Shown here one piece after another: positions 15,588 to 24,501 of a DNA stretch of 59,406 nt. The stretch is from SHZI01 sp031409515 (lineage in GTDB: Bacteria; Pseudomonadota; Gammaproteobacteria; Steroidobacterales; GCA-2729495): NCBI GenBank assembly GCA_031409515.1, contig JANNXJ010000024.1, positions 1 to 59,406 on the forward strand, given 5' to 3'. The notes under the pieces are model-generated. The model saw only the letters and a list, made by a program, of their open reading frames with translations. It was not told where the DNA came from and searched no databases. The first letter of the stretch is position 1, and each line of letters begins with the position of its first letter. The translations under genes and the position numbers were made by a program.

Positions 15588-18500
15588 TTGAACGCCAGAA
15601 AGGCTAAGGCAACCAGCAAGCCTCATGCGCCAACCCCGCCGCCAGCGTCCATCGCGCGGGCAGAAGAGGCCCCGCAACCGCCCTCACCTGAAATTTTTCC
15701 GGTGGTCGGCATCGGCGCCTCGGCCGGGGGTCTGGCCGCGTTTGAAGCGTTTTTCTCCGGCATGCCCGTCGACGCCGATCCCGGGATGGCGTTTGTCCTG
15801 GTCCAGCACCTGGCCCCGGACCACAAAAGTATTCTCACGGAGCTGATTCGGCGCTATACCCGCATGCAGACCTTCGAGGTCGAGGACGGCATGGTGGTGC
15901 AGCGCAACTGCGCCTACATCATTCCGCCCAACCGCGACATGGCGTTTCTGAACGGCGCCCTGCAATTGCTCGAACCCAGCGCGCCCCGCGGCCAGCGACT
16001 GCCGATCGATTTCTTCTTTCGCTCGCTGGCGCAAGACCAGCGCGAACGGGCCATCGGCATCGTGCTGTCCGGCACCGGCAGCGACGGCGCACAGGGCGTG
16101 CGCGCGATCAAGGGCGAGGGTGGCATGGTCATCGCACAAACACCCGAGTCCACAGAATTCGACGGCATGCCGCGCAGCGCTATTGCCACCGGTCTCGTGG
16201 ATTACGAGCTGGCGCCGGCGGCCATGGCCGCCCAGCTGATCGCGTACGCCACGCACGCCTTTGGCCACGCCCGTTACCCCGTCACCCTCGATTCAACCAG
16301 GAGCGAAAGCTCGCTGAAGAAGATCTTCGTTGTGCTCCGTGCCCAGACCGGTCACGACTTTTCGCAATACAAGCCCAGCACGATCAATCGGCGCATCGAG
16401 CGGCGCATGGCGGTCCACCAGATCGACGGGGTAGGCAGCTACATTCGATATCTGCAGCAGACACCAACCGAAGTGGAGGCACTGTTTCACGATCTGCTGA
16501 TCGGCGTCACCAATTTCTTCCGCGATCCGGAGGCCTTCCGGGTGCTTGAGGAACAGGTCATTCCCAAGCTCTTTGAAGGCAAGCCCGCGGGCGCCGTGGT
16601 GCGCGTGTGGTCGGCGGGGTGCTCCACGGGCGAGGAGGCTTACTCCATCGCCATCCTCCTCCAGGAGCGCATCGAGACACTCAAGCAGAACTACACAGTG
16701 CAGTTTTTTGCCACCGACATCGACAGCCGCGCCATCGCCACGGCGCGCGCCGGCGTTTATCCGGCCAGCATCGCCGCGGATATCTCACCGGAACGCCTGG
16801 CGCGTTTTTTTGCCGCCGGGTCCGGCAACAGCAGCTACCGTATCCACAAAGGGATTCGCGACATGATGGTGTTCTCCGAGCAGAACATCATCAAGGACCC
16901 GCCATTCTCGAAACTCGATCTGATCAGTTGTCGCAACCTTCTGATCTATCTCGGCGCGGAACTGCAAAAACGAATGATTCCGCTGTTCCACTACGCTTTG
17001 AAAACGGGCGGCATATTGTTCCTCGGCACGTCCGAAGGAGTCGGCGAGTTTGCCAGGCAGTTCGCCGTGCTGGACCGACAAGCAAAGGTGTATCAGCGCA
17101 AGGAGGATTTTTATGGCATGGAACACGCGACCCTTGGGCGCTTTCTTCCGCGGCCTGCGCCCACCGACGCGCCGGCACCTCGCGATACCCAAAAAGCGCC
17201 ATCATCCGGGAAACTGCCGCTGCGTCAGCTGACCGAACAGGCGCTCTTGCAGCAGCTGGCACCGGCCAGCGCGCTGGTTAACGGCCATGGCGACATTCTC
17301 TACCTGCACGGTCGCACCGGGATGTACCTGGAACTGGCCCCCGGCGAAGCAGGCATCAGCAACATCCTGAAGATGGCCCGGGAAGGTCTGCGCCACGAGC
17401 TGACCAGGGCGCTGCACAAGGCGGCCGCCGGCAATTCGGTGGTGCGGAGTCCCGGGTTGCGCGTCAAAACCAACGGCCACTTCACCTGGGTAAATCTGAC
17501 TGTCTGCCCGGTTGCGGCGGATCCCTCGGCAACGCGAGAGTCGACTTTATACCTTGCTATTCTGGAGGATGCGCCGCCAAACCCCGAACGGGAGCAGCAC
17601 GCGACCCCACTATCCAGTGCCGAAGTGACTGGTCCGGCAGCGGACGCTGAGGCGCGCATCGCTGCACTCACGGATGAACTGCACGCCAAAGATGAGTTCC
17701 TCCAGAGTGCCCACGAGGAACTGGAGAGTTCCAATGAGGAGCTCAAGTCTTCCAACGAGGAAATGCAGTCAGTGAACGAAGAATTGCAATCCACTAACGA
17801 GGAGCTGGAAACCTCGAAGGAAGAATTGCAGTCTGTCAATGAGGAGCTCGGCACCGTCAATTCCGAATTGCAGACCAAGGTGGCCGATCTCTCGCGGGCC
17901 AACAACGACATGAATAACCTGCTGGCTGGCACCGGAATCGGTACCGTCTTTGTCGACCATCAACTGCGCATACTGCGTTTCACCCCGTCTGCCAGCGCCA
18001 TCATCAACCTGATTCCGACCGACGTCGGACGGCCGGTAGGCCACATCGTCTCCAACCTGATCAACTACAACAGCCTGCTGGCCGACGTCCAGAACGTCCT
18101 GGGTACTCTGATTCCCAAGGAGGTGACCGTGCAGACCAGGGAGAGTGCGTGGTACACGATGCGCATCCTGCCTTACCGCACGCTCGACAACGTGATCGAG
18201 GGTGTGGTGATCTCCTTCATCGACGTCACGGAGTCTGTGCGGAACAAGGAGGCACTGCAAAAGGCTAATGAGCTGTTGCGCCTGGCTGTCGTGGTGCGCG
18301 ACGCACACGATGCAATCACCGTGCAGGACCTCAGTGGACGAACCCTCGCCTGGAACCCGGGTGCCGTGCGCCTGTACGGCTGGAGCGAGGCTGAGGCACT
18401 CGTGATGAATGTGCGTGAGCGGATTCCGCCGGAGCTGCGCGAGAATGCCCTGGCCACGTTACGCCAACTTAGCCGGGCGGAGATTCTGGAGTCGTATAGT

Positions 18501-18629
18501 ACCCAGCGCCTCAACAAACAAGGCGCGGTCATGCCGGTCTCGATCATCTCCACCGCGTTGCTCGATGACTCCGGTGAGATGTATGCGATTGCGACGACGG
18601 AACGGCGGACTGGCGGCGGACCCATATGA
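15588..18629 (+). CDS. CheB-CheR fusion with coiled coil and PAS domains
   Basis: 1013 aa. Start is TTG at 15588, chosen because AGGAGG lies seven bases upstream and the CheB domain begins shortly after. Order: CheB methylesterase (about 38-220; Ser45 in GASAGG, His74 in VQHLAPDHKS, Asp167 in GTGSDGAQG), CheR methyltransferase (about 240-500; WSAGCSTGEEAYSI and LISCRNLLIYL), a Glu-rich heptad coiled coil (about 700-765) and two PAS domains. There is no receiver domain on the CheB part. Such fusions act in signalling without classical chemoreceptors. The end overlaps the hybrid kinase gene by four bases, so the two work together. Confidence 0.92.
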   Translation: MNARKAKATSKPHAPTPPPASIARAEEAPQPPSPEIFPVVGIGASAGGLAAFEAFFSGMPVDADPGMAFVLVQHLAPDHKSILTELIRRYTRMQTFEVEDGMVVQRNCAYIIPPNRDMAFLNGALQLLEPSAPRGQRLPIDFFFRSLAQDQRERAIGIVLSGTGSDGAQGVRAIKGEGGMVIAQTPESTEFDGMPRSAIATGLVDYELAPAAMAAQLIAYATHAFGHARYPVTLDSTRSESSLKKIFVVLRAQTGHDFSQYKPSTINRRIERRMAVHQIDGVGSYIRYLQQTPTEVEALFHDLLIGVTNFFRDPEAFRVLEEQVIPKLFEGKPAGAVVRVWSAGCSTGEEAYSIAILLQERIETLKQNYTVQFFATDIDSRAIATARAGVYPASIAADISPERLARFFAAGSGNSSYRIHKGIRDMMVFSEQNIIKDPPFSKLDLISCRNLLIYLGAELQKRMIPLFHYALKTGGILFLGTSEGVGEFARQFAVLDRQAKVYQRKEDFYGMEHATLGRFLPRPAPTDAPAPRDTQKAPSSGKLPLRQLTEQALLQQLAPASALVNGHGDILYLHGRTGMYLELAPGEAGISNILKMAREGLRHELTRALHKAAAGNSVVRSPGLRVKTNGHFTWVNLTVCPVAADPSATRESTLYLAILEDAPPNPEREQHATPLSSAEVTGPAADAEARIAALTDELHAKDEFLQSAHEELESSNEELKSSNEEMQSVNEELQSTNEELETSKEELQSVNEELGTVNSELQTKVADLSRANNDMNNLLAGTGIGTVFVDHQLRILRFTPSASAIINLIPTDVGRPVGHIVSNLINYNSLLADVQNVLGTLIPKEVTVQTRESAWYTMRILPYRTLDNVIEGVVISFIDVTESVRNKEALQKANELLRLAVVVRDAHDAITVQDLSGRTLAWNPGAVRLYGWSEAEALVMNVRERIPPELRENALATLRQLSRAEILESYSTQRLNKQGAVMPVSIISTALLDDSGEMYAIATTERRTGGGPI

Positions 18630-20803
18630 CCGACGTGCCGAACCCTGGCCAGGACGACCCTTCTCTGGACAGCGCATCGCAGGCGCTGCGTCAGCATGCT
18701 GAAGCGCGTCTCCTGAAGGCCTCTGCTCTGGCGACCGACAATATTGACGCCCTGTCGCTGGAAGCCGCCCGGCGGATGGTGCACGAACTGCGCGTGCACC
18801 AGATCGAGCTGGAGATGCAGAACGAGGAATTGCGCCTCTCGCAGCTGGCACTGGACACGGCGCGGGCGCGCTACTTCGAACTCTACGACCTGGCGCCGGT
18901 TGGCTATTGCACCGTCAGCGAGCAGGGCCTGATCGTGCAGGCCAACCTCACCGTAGCCAGTCTGCTGGGCATGCCCCGGGGAGCACTCGTCAAGCAGGCG
19001 TTGACCCGCTTCATCCACCGGGACGACGAAGACACCTACTACCTGCACAGAAAAGCCCTCGTCGAGAGTGGCGAACCGCAATCCTGCGAGCTGCGGATGG
19101 TGAAGGCGGACGGCTCCCCCTTCTGGGTACACGTGGCAGCCATCGTCGCCCAGGATGCTGATGGCGCGCCGGACATGCGAGTAGCGATCACCGATATCAA
19201 CGCGCGCAAGCAGACGGAGGGCGCACTGCGCGGCAGTGAAGAGCGCTATAAGAATCTGTTCACTTCGATCGACGAAGGCTTTTGCGTCATCGAAATACTT
19301 TTTGATGCAGCGGGGAAGCCGGTGGACTACCGCTTTCTGGAGGTGAACCCGAGTTTCCAGAAGCAGACCGGCATTCAGGCTGCGGTGGGCAGGCGCATGC
19401 GCGAGATCGCCCCGGATCTCGAAGCATTTTGGTATGAGAGCTACGGCAAAGTCGCGCGGACCGGCGAACCGATTCGCCTCGTGGCCGAGGCTAAAGCGCT
19501 AAATAGCCGCTGGTTAGACGTGTATGCGTTCCGGATTGGCGGGCACGACAGCCGCAAGGTCGCTGTCCTTCTCACCGACATCACCGAGCGCAAGCGCATC
19601 GAACGGGAGCTCACCCGGGCCGTGGCAGTGGCCGAGAAGTCCAATCTCGCGAAATCGGAGTTTCTTTCCCGCATGAGCCATGAGTTGCGCACGCCGCTCA
19701 GTGCGATTCTCGGATTTGCCCAGTTGCTGGAGGCAGGCTCGCCGGCGCCGACGGCCACCCAGAAGCGCAGCGTCGAGCAGATTCTCAAGGCCGGGTGGCA
19801 CCTCCTGGAGCTGATCAACGAAATACTGGATCTCTCGGTGATCGAGTCCGGAAAGCTCTCGCTCTCGATGGAATCGATAGCGCTGGCCGAGGTATTGCGC
19901 GAGTGCGAGATCATGGCGGAAACGCAGGCGCAGAAGTATGGCATCAGCGTGACGTTTGCCAGGCTTGAGGCGCCCTGCTTCGTCAGCGCCGACCGCACGC
20001 GAGCCAAGCAGGTCCTTATCAACCTGCTTTCCAATGCCATCAAATACAACAGGCCCGGCGGAACCGTTAGCGTGGTGTGCACCGTGAGCGCCGGCGATTC
20101 CGTTCGTATCAGCGTCCAGGATACCGGTATCGGGCTGACTGCCGAACAGCTTGCCCAGCTTTTTCAGGCGTTCAATCGCCTTGGACAACAGGCCGGCGTG
20201 GAGGAAGGTACAGGCATCGGCCTGGTAGTCTGCAAGCAGCTGGTCGGCTTGATGGGCGGCGTCATGGGCGTGGAAAGCACTGTCGGGAAGGGCAGTGTGT
20301 TCTGGTTCGAGCTCAAGCGGACGGCGGCCCCGCAAGCTCCCGTCTACGAGGCCACCCGCCTCGCGCCGGCTCAGGTTTCGGCCGACGCGCCAAGGAATGT
20401 CGTCCTGTATGTCGAGGACAACCCGGCCAATCTGCTGCTGGTGGAGAGCCTTTTGGAACGTCGGCCGGATTTCCGGTTTCTGAGCGCCCGCGACGGCATT
20501 AGCGGCGTGGCGCTTGCACGCACCTCCCAACCGGATGTGATCCTGATGGATATCGATCTGCCCGATATCAGCGGTATTGATGCGCTGAAACTCCTGGCCT
20601 CCGACCCCGAGACCGCGGGCATCCCCGTCATTGCACTCAGTGCCAATGCCATGCTGCACGACATTGAAAAAGGCAACGCAGCAGGCTTTTTCCGCTACCT
20701 CACCAAACCGATGAACGTCACAAAGTTGATGGCTACGCTGGATTCGGCGCTGGATTTGGCGCACTCGCAGGCGACCCGTGGAGTGCAGCCACGAGAATCA
20801 TGA
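18626..20803 (+). CDS. PAS hybrid sensor histidine kinase with receiver
   Basis: 725 aa, apparently cytoplasmic. An N-terminal helix (HQIELEMQNEELRLSQLALD) precedes two PAS domains (about 83-195 and 205-325). HisKA follows with His352 in SRMSHELRTPLSA, then an HATPase with N box (NLLSNAIKY) and G boxes (DTGIGL, GTGIGL). The C-terminal receiver (about 598-715) has phospho-acceptor Asp642 in ILMDIDLP. It is coupled to the CheB-CheR fusion by ATGA and faces a separate CheB gene. No DNA-binding output is encoded nearby, so the phospho-relay target is unknown. Confidence 0.92.
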   Translation: MTDVPNPGQDDPSLDSASQALRQHAEARLLKASALATDNIDALSLEAARRMVHELRVHQIELEMQNEELRLSQLALDTARARYFELYDLAPVGYCTVSEQGLIVQANLTVASLLGMPRGALVKQALTRFIHRDDEDTYYLHRKALVESGEPQSCELRMVKADGSPFWVHVAAIVAQDADGAPDMRVAITDINARKQTEGALRGSEERYKNLFTSIDEGFCVIEILFDAAGKPVDYRFLEVNPSFQKQTGIQAAVGRRMREIAPDLEAFWYESYGKVARTGEPIRLVAEAKALNSRWLDVYAFRIGGHDSRKVAVLLTDITERKRIERELTRAVAVAEKSNLAKSEFLSRMSHELRTPLSAILGFAQLLEAGSPAPTATQKRSVEQILKAGWHLLELINEILDLSVIESGKLSLSMESIALAEVLRECEIMAETQAQKYGISVTFARLEAPCFVSADRTRAKQVLINLLSNAIKYNRPGGTVSVVCTVSAGDSVRISVQDTGIGLTAEQLAQLFQAFNRLGQQAGVEEGTGIGLVVCKQLVGLMGGVMGVESTVGKGSVFWFELKRTAAPQAPVYEATRLAPAQVSADAPRNVVLYVEDNPANLLLVESLLERRPDFRFLSARDGISGVALARTSQPDVILMDIDLPDISGIDALKLLASDPETAGIPVIALSANAMLHDIEKGNAAGFFRYLTKPMNVTKLMATLDSALDLAHSQATRGVQPRES

Positions 20804-21415
20804 CGCGACTGCCGCTGGCACCTGGTCTTCAGCCCGTGCGATACGCACAATCTCTCGCGCGATATCTTCCGGAGCCAGGACAAAATCAATGCACCCGCTC
20901 TCGATCGCGCTTTCCGGCATGTCTGGCTGACGCGCCGTATCCAGCTTCTGGGCGATGGTAATGCCACCGACCTGCTTGATACCGCACAGGGCCTCTGCCC
21001 CGTCGCCATCGTAGCCGGACACGATCACGGCAACCAGCTTGCCGTCCCAGTAACGGGTTAGTGAACGCAGAAACACGGTAATGACATCGGGCCAGCCCCG
21101 GGGCTTCGAGATTGGCTTGAGACGGAATTCGCCACCCTCAACATGCAGATCCCGATTTTCCGGGATGATGAAGACCCGATTGGGTTCGATCGACAAACTA
21201 TCCGTGATGAGATCAACCGGCATGCTGGTATAGCGGGGTAGAATCTCGTGGAGCTGAGTCGGCATTTTTGTCATGTGATTGACGATGACGATCGCCACGC
21301 CCATATCGGCCGGCAGGCACTGGAGTAGCCGGATATAGGCGTCCAGGCCGCCCGCCGAACCGCCGACGCAAACCACGGGAAAGGTTTTCGTCGCCAGGTG
21401 CGCAGCAGTCGGCAT
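20798..21415 (-). CDS. free-standing CheB-type methylesterase domain
   Basis: 205 aa from the ATG at 21415. Catalytic triad visible: Ser20 in VGGSAGG, His47 in VNHMTK and an Asp in VSGYDGDGAEA. There is no receiver domain, as in the fused CheB at 15588. It would remove methyl or amide groups from an unidentified target. It is convergent with the hybrid kinase gene (six-base overlap), and the location suggests it belongs to the same signalling locus. A longer frame to 21448 overlaps the DUF3309 gene and is less likely. Confidence 0.85.
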   Translation of the reverse strand: MPTAAHLATKTFPVVCVGGSAGGLDAYIRLLQCLPADMGVAIVIVNHMTKMPTQLHEILPRYTSMPVDLITDSLSIEPNRVFIIPENRDLHVEGGEFRLKPISKPRGWPDVITVFLRSLTRYWDGKLVAVIVSGYDGDGAEALCGIKQVGGITIAQKLDTARQPDMPESAIESGCIDFVLAPEDIAREIVRIARAEDQVPAAVAS

Positions 21416-21428
21416 CGGGCTGGCCGGG

Positions 21429-21593
21429 TCAGAGCTTCCCGAGCACAAGCAGGATCACCAGAATCAGAATCACGAGGCCGAGGCCGCCGCCACCGTAGTA
21501 GCCAGTACCGTAAAACGGACCGCCGCCAACTCCGCTGAAGCCGCCCAGCAAGGCAAGCACCAGTATTATGAGAACTATGGTCCAAAGTGACAT
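21429..21593 (-). CDS. DUF3309 family mini membrane protein
   Basis: 54 aa: MSLWTIVLIILVLALLGG, a Gly/Tyr-rich loop, then LGLVILILVILLVLGKL. This is the pattern of DUF3309 proteins (two helices around a Gly-Tyr-rich turn). GAGGATGTC forms the ribosome site. Function unknown; like the other mini proteins of this window it is preceded by a GTACG-type box. It precedes the CheB gene in the same direction. Confidence 0.85.
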   Translation of the reverse strand: MSLWTIVLIILVLALLGGFSGVGGGPFYGTGYYGGGGLGLVILILVILLVLGKL

Positions 21594-21659
21594 TGCGACA
21601 TCCTCGTAGCGCAGTGGCTTAACTAAGCGCAAAGCGTACCGCTGGTGCGCAGGGTGATT

Positions 21660-21677
21660 CCGTACGCTGGCGTACAT
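21660..21677 (-). promoter_or_regulatory. GTACG-type box, DUF3309 promoter
   Basis: CCGTACGCTGGCGTACAT: both halves GTACG/CGTAC are perfect. It lies 67 bases upstream of the DUF3309 start. Confidence 0.72.
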
Positions 21678-21853
21678 AGCCGTCCCTGGTTTCGGCGACG
21701 GGACGGGCAGACATTGCTGATATCTCCGGCAACTCGATAAGATGACTCTTGATACGATCGCTGCGGGAACCGGGACAGACCCTGACCTGACGTTCCGTTG
21801 TCCCCGGACTCACACCCGGATTTCTTTGTAGGGCCAGCACGAGAGGTAAATGT

Positions 21854-22165
21854 ATGTCCAAGGTCGTTCCTGCACGGTTGAGCCAAACGCAGATAAAGAC
21901 GGCTTTAGCGAAACTTCCCTCCTGGACTCTCAAACGCAACAAGCTTCATCGTGAGTACACGTTTTCGGACTTCGTAACAGCCTTCGGATTCATGACCAGC
22001 GTGGCGTTGATCGCCCAGGCAATGGACCATCATCCCGAATGGTTCAATGTCTGGAACGTGGTCCGCGTTGACCTTGCAACCCACGACGCCGGGGGCATCA
22101 CGTCGTTGGACGTTAAACTCGCCCAGGCGATCGAAGAGTTGGCGGGCCGGCAGCAAACCAAATGA
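21854..22165 (+). CDS. phhB: 4a-hydroxytetrahydrobiopterin dehydratase
   Basis: 103 aa, full length for pterin-4a-carbinolamine dehydratase. Active-site pattern MDHHPEWFNVWNVV followed by THDAGGITSLDVKLA. It recycles the pterin cofactor of aromatic amino-acid hydroxylases; no hydroxylase gene is visible here. Its end overlaps the RibD-like gene by four bases, suggesting a joint pterin or folate function. Confidence 0.93.
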   Translation: MSKVVPARLSQTQIKTALAKLPSWTLKRNKLHREYTFSDFVTAFGFMTSVALIAQAMDHHPEWFNVWNVVRVDLATHDAGGITSLDVKLAQAIEELAGRQQTK

Positions 22166-22986
22166 AACCGATCGAGCGGCTCTTTGAAAGAGAGGGGCTC
22201 CCCTCTTTTGGTCTTTCGCCCGCACTCGCCGTAGCGTACGGCGGTGATTTCGGCCTCGCCCGCCCGGGGCTTTACGCGAACTTCGTCTCGTCAGCCGATG
22301 GCCTCGTCGAGCTTTCCGGGGCTGGCGGCCTCTCAGGGCGGGTTATCAGCGGCGACAGCGAGCCGGATCGCTTCGTCATGGCCCTGTTGCGTGCGTCCGC
22401 GGACGCGGTCCTGATCGGCGCGGGCGTGTTCCGGAGTGTCAGCGGCAATCTATGGCACGCCGAAACCGTTTATCCCGAGGGCGCGCAGCACTTCATCGCC
22501 CTCCGACGGCAGCTTGGTTTGCGGACCCACCCGCTTCTGGTTGTCGTGACCGCCTCGGGACACATCGACGTCTCACAACCGGGCCTGCGCGATGCCCTCG
22601 TCGTTACCACACCCGCGGGTGAGGCCCATCTTGGGGGGACTCTTCCGCCCGGCGCCCGACTCGCCGTCATCAACGCCGACACGTTTGGTGGCAAGACCCT
22701 GATGGCCGTTCTTTCCGCCGAGGGCCTGTCAGTCGTGCTGAGCGAAGGAGGCCCGACCCTGATCGGTCGTCTGTTCCGCGACGGACAAGTGAGCGAGTTG
22801 TTCCTGACCAGATCCCCTCTGCTCTTCGGACGCACGCCGAACGACCAACACAAGTCACTGGTCGAAGGCGTCGATCTGGGCGGCCAGCAGATGGACCTCC
22901 TGGACGTCCGTCGACACGAGTCTCATCTGTTTCTCCGTTACGCCGTGCACGCGCCGCCCCCTGGGCCCGCTCTGGCCCTGGGTTAG
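22162..22986 (+). CDS. RibD C-terminal-like (DHFR-fold) reductase
   Basis: 274 aa. The DHFR-like fold of the RibD C-terminal family is seen in YANFVSSADGLV, DRFVMALLRASADAVLIGAGV (the substrate and NADPH region) and LSVVLSEGGPTLIGRLFRDG. There is no deaminase domain, so it is not a full RibD. Family members reduce pyrimidine intermediates or pterins. ATGA coupling to the pterin dehydratase gene favours a pterin-reducing role, but this is inferred from context only. Confidence 0.85.
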   Translation: MKPIERLFEREGLPSFGLSPALAVAYGGDFGLARPGLYANFVSSADGLVELSGAGGLSGRVISGDSEPDRFVMALLRASADAVLIGAGVFRSVSGNLWHAETVYPEGAQHFIALRRQLGLRTHPLLVVVTASGHIDVSQPGLRDALVVTTPAGEAHLGGTLPPGARLAVINADTFGGKTLMAVLSAEGLSVVLSEGGPTLIGRLFRDGQVSELFLTRSPLLFGRTPNDQHKSLVEGVDLGGQQMDLLDVRRHESHLFLRYAVHAPPPGPALALG

Positions 22987-23102
22987 CTCAGGACGCCGGA
23001 TGCGTTGGGGTCGCGCTGGTCAGCGTCACGGCCGGTACTGAAGCTGCAACCTGCGGTCGTTTTTGCCGGTCGTTGACGGGTAACAGGATCGCGCGTCCCA
23101 AC

Positions 23103-24233
23103 TTAAGGCGCCGTCGTAAAGTTCCACACGACGTCGCTGACCAGAGCGTTGCCCGCCATGTCCTTTGCTCCGGTGGTGAGCGTGGCAGTATAGGTAGCAT
23201 TAGCCTCGAGATCGCTAACCGGCGTGGGATGGAAAGCGACGGGCGTCGTAAGGTGGTTGGTCCGTGTAAAGGTTGCAGTGTTGCTGGTAGCGTCGAATGC
23301 CACTATTCCGATCACGGGGGTGGCGCCAGGCCCGGTCACGGTAAAGGTCTCTGTGGTAATGGTTGCCGGGTCCATGAGTTTGCTGAGCGCGGCGTTGATC
23401 GTGCTGCTGATGGGCACGTCTGACGCGCCACTGGCCGGGTTAAGCGAGACGACCACCGGTGCAATGCTGTCTGCGCCCGCTCTGGTGGTAAATCCCCACG
23501 TCACATCCGCCGGGAACACAGTGCCTGCCAGATCCGTGGCCTCGGTAGTAACAGTGGCTGTATACAGCGCATTCGAGGCCAACTTGCGGCTGGGGGTAAA
23601 GACTGCCGTTCCGCCAATATAGATCACGGCACCGGATACTGGTGTGCCGCCGGGCCCCGTTATCACAAAGCTGGCTGGCGTAAGCGTTGCAGAATTCATG
23701 TCAGTGCTGAAGGTGACGCCGATCTTCTGATTGATCGCCACATCCGTGGCGGCGTCACTGGGGAACGTGGCCGTTATGCCGGGCGAGGAGCTATCTGCCC
23801 CTCCACCGGTCACAAAACACCAGGCGAAGTCCGTGGTCAGCGGATTGCCTGCCAGATCGCCAATGCCAGTGACGATCGTTGCCGTATACCTGGTATTGGG
23901 TGCGAGGTCGCCCGCCGGTGTGAACACGGCAATGTGATTGATGACATCAACACTCACCACGCCGGGAATAGCACTGATACCGTCGGTCACCCTGAAGGTG
24001 TCTGGGCCAATTTCCGCCGCAATCATTGGCTCACTGAGTGTGGCAGTGAGTTTGCTGTTGATCCCCAGTCCTGTGGTGTCTTCGCCCGGGGTCATGCCAG
24101 TCACGGTAGGCGCCGTGGTATCCGGCGGACGCACATCTACGCCGCTTCCTCCACCTCCACCCCCGCATCCGGCCACAGCAGCCAGCACCAGCAGCGCCGC
24201 TGGAAATCGGCAGTGAGCATTTAAAACGCACAT
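23103..24233 (-). CDS. lipoprotein with three Big_5 (SbsA Ig-like) domains
   Basis: 376 aa from the ATG at 24233, with AGGAGG upstream. The lipobox AAVAGC is followed by a Gly-rich linker. Three SbsA-type Ig-like domains of about 105 residues follow, beginning near APTVTGMTPGEDTTG, SPGITATFPSDAATDVAINQKI and APVVVSLNPASGASDVPI. Each ends with the D-L-A-G/D-M-A-G-N and W-x-F-x-T-pattern (TDFAWCFVT, ADVTWGFTT, SDVVWNFTT). Probably a surface or periplasmic adhesion-like protein. It is closely related in its domains to the N-terminal half of the protein at 29955 and has the same GTACG box. Confidence 0.85.
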   Translation of the reverse strand: MCVLNAHCRFPAALLVLAAVAGCGGGGGGSGVDVRPPDTTAPTVTGMTPGEDTTGLGINSKLTATLSEPMIAAEIGPDTFRVTDGISAIPGVVSVDVINHIAVFTPAGDLAPNTRYTATIVTGIGDLAGNPLTTDFAWCFVTGGGADSSSPGITATFPSDAATDVAINQKIGVTFSTDMNSATLTPASFVITGPGGTPVSGAVIYIGGTAVFTPSRKLASNALYTATVTTEATDLAGTVFPADVTWGFTTRAGADSIAPVVVSLNPASGASDVPISSTINAALSKLMDPATITTETFTVTGPGATPVIGIVAFDATSNTATFTRTNHLTTPVAFHPTPVSDLEANATYTATLTTGAKDMAGNALVSDVVWNFTTAP

Positions 24234-24278
24234 GGGGTCCCCTCCTGGGAACAGTTTTCCTGATCGCCGGGCAATCCT

Positions 24279-24296
24279 CTGTACGACAGCGTACAT
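24279..24296 (-). promoter_or_regulatory. GTACG-type box, Big_5 lipoprotein promoter
   Basis: CTGTACGACAGCGTACAT: both half-sites fully match. It ends 46 bases before the lipoprotein start. Confidence 0.75.
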
Positions 24297-24501
24297 ACGG
24301 TCACCTATGCCGCTGGATTTCGGGCATCTGACTAGGGCAGCAGGCCGTGACGAATATTTTCACGGGCTCCCTCGGCGGTCAGTGCGCTATCGAACCGACG
24401 GTAGTGAGTCTGGTCAGCAGCATAGGGCCTGCGTTTGATCAGTCGACTGGCGGTACGTCTGTATGCGACGGGCGTTGCGAGCCGAATAACCGGGAGAACC
24501 C

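Noticed and set aside
18173..19132. long antisense frames opposite the CheB-CheR and kinase genes (also 19514-20764)
   Set aside because: They mirror conserved catalytic regions on the other strand and lack ribosome sites or domains.
24460..24480. possible tenth GTACG-type box before the CurA-like gene
   Set aside because: GGTACGTCTGTATGCGACG has one good half-site but neither the right spacing nor a matching second half.
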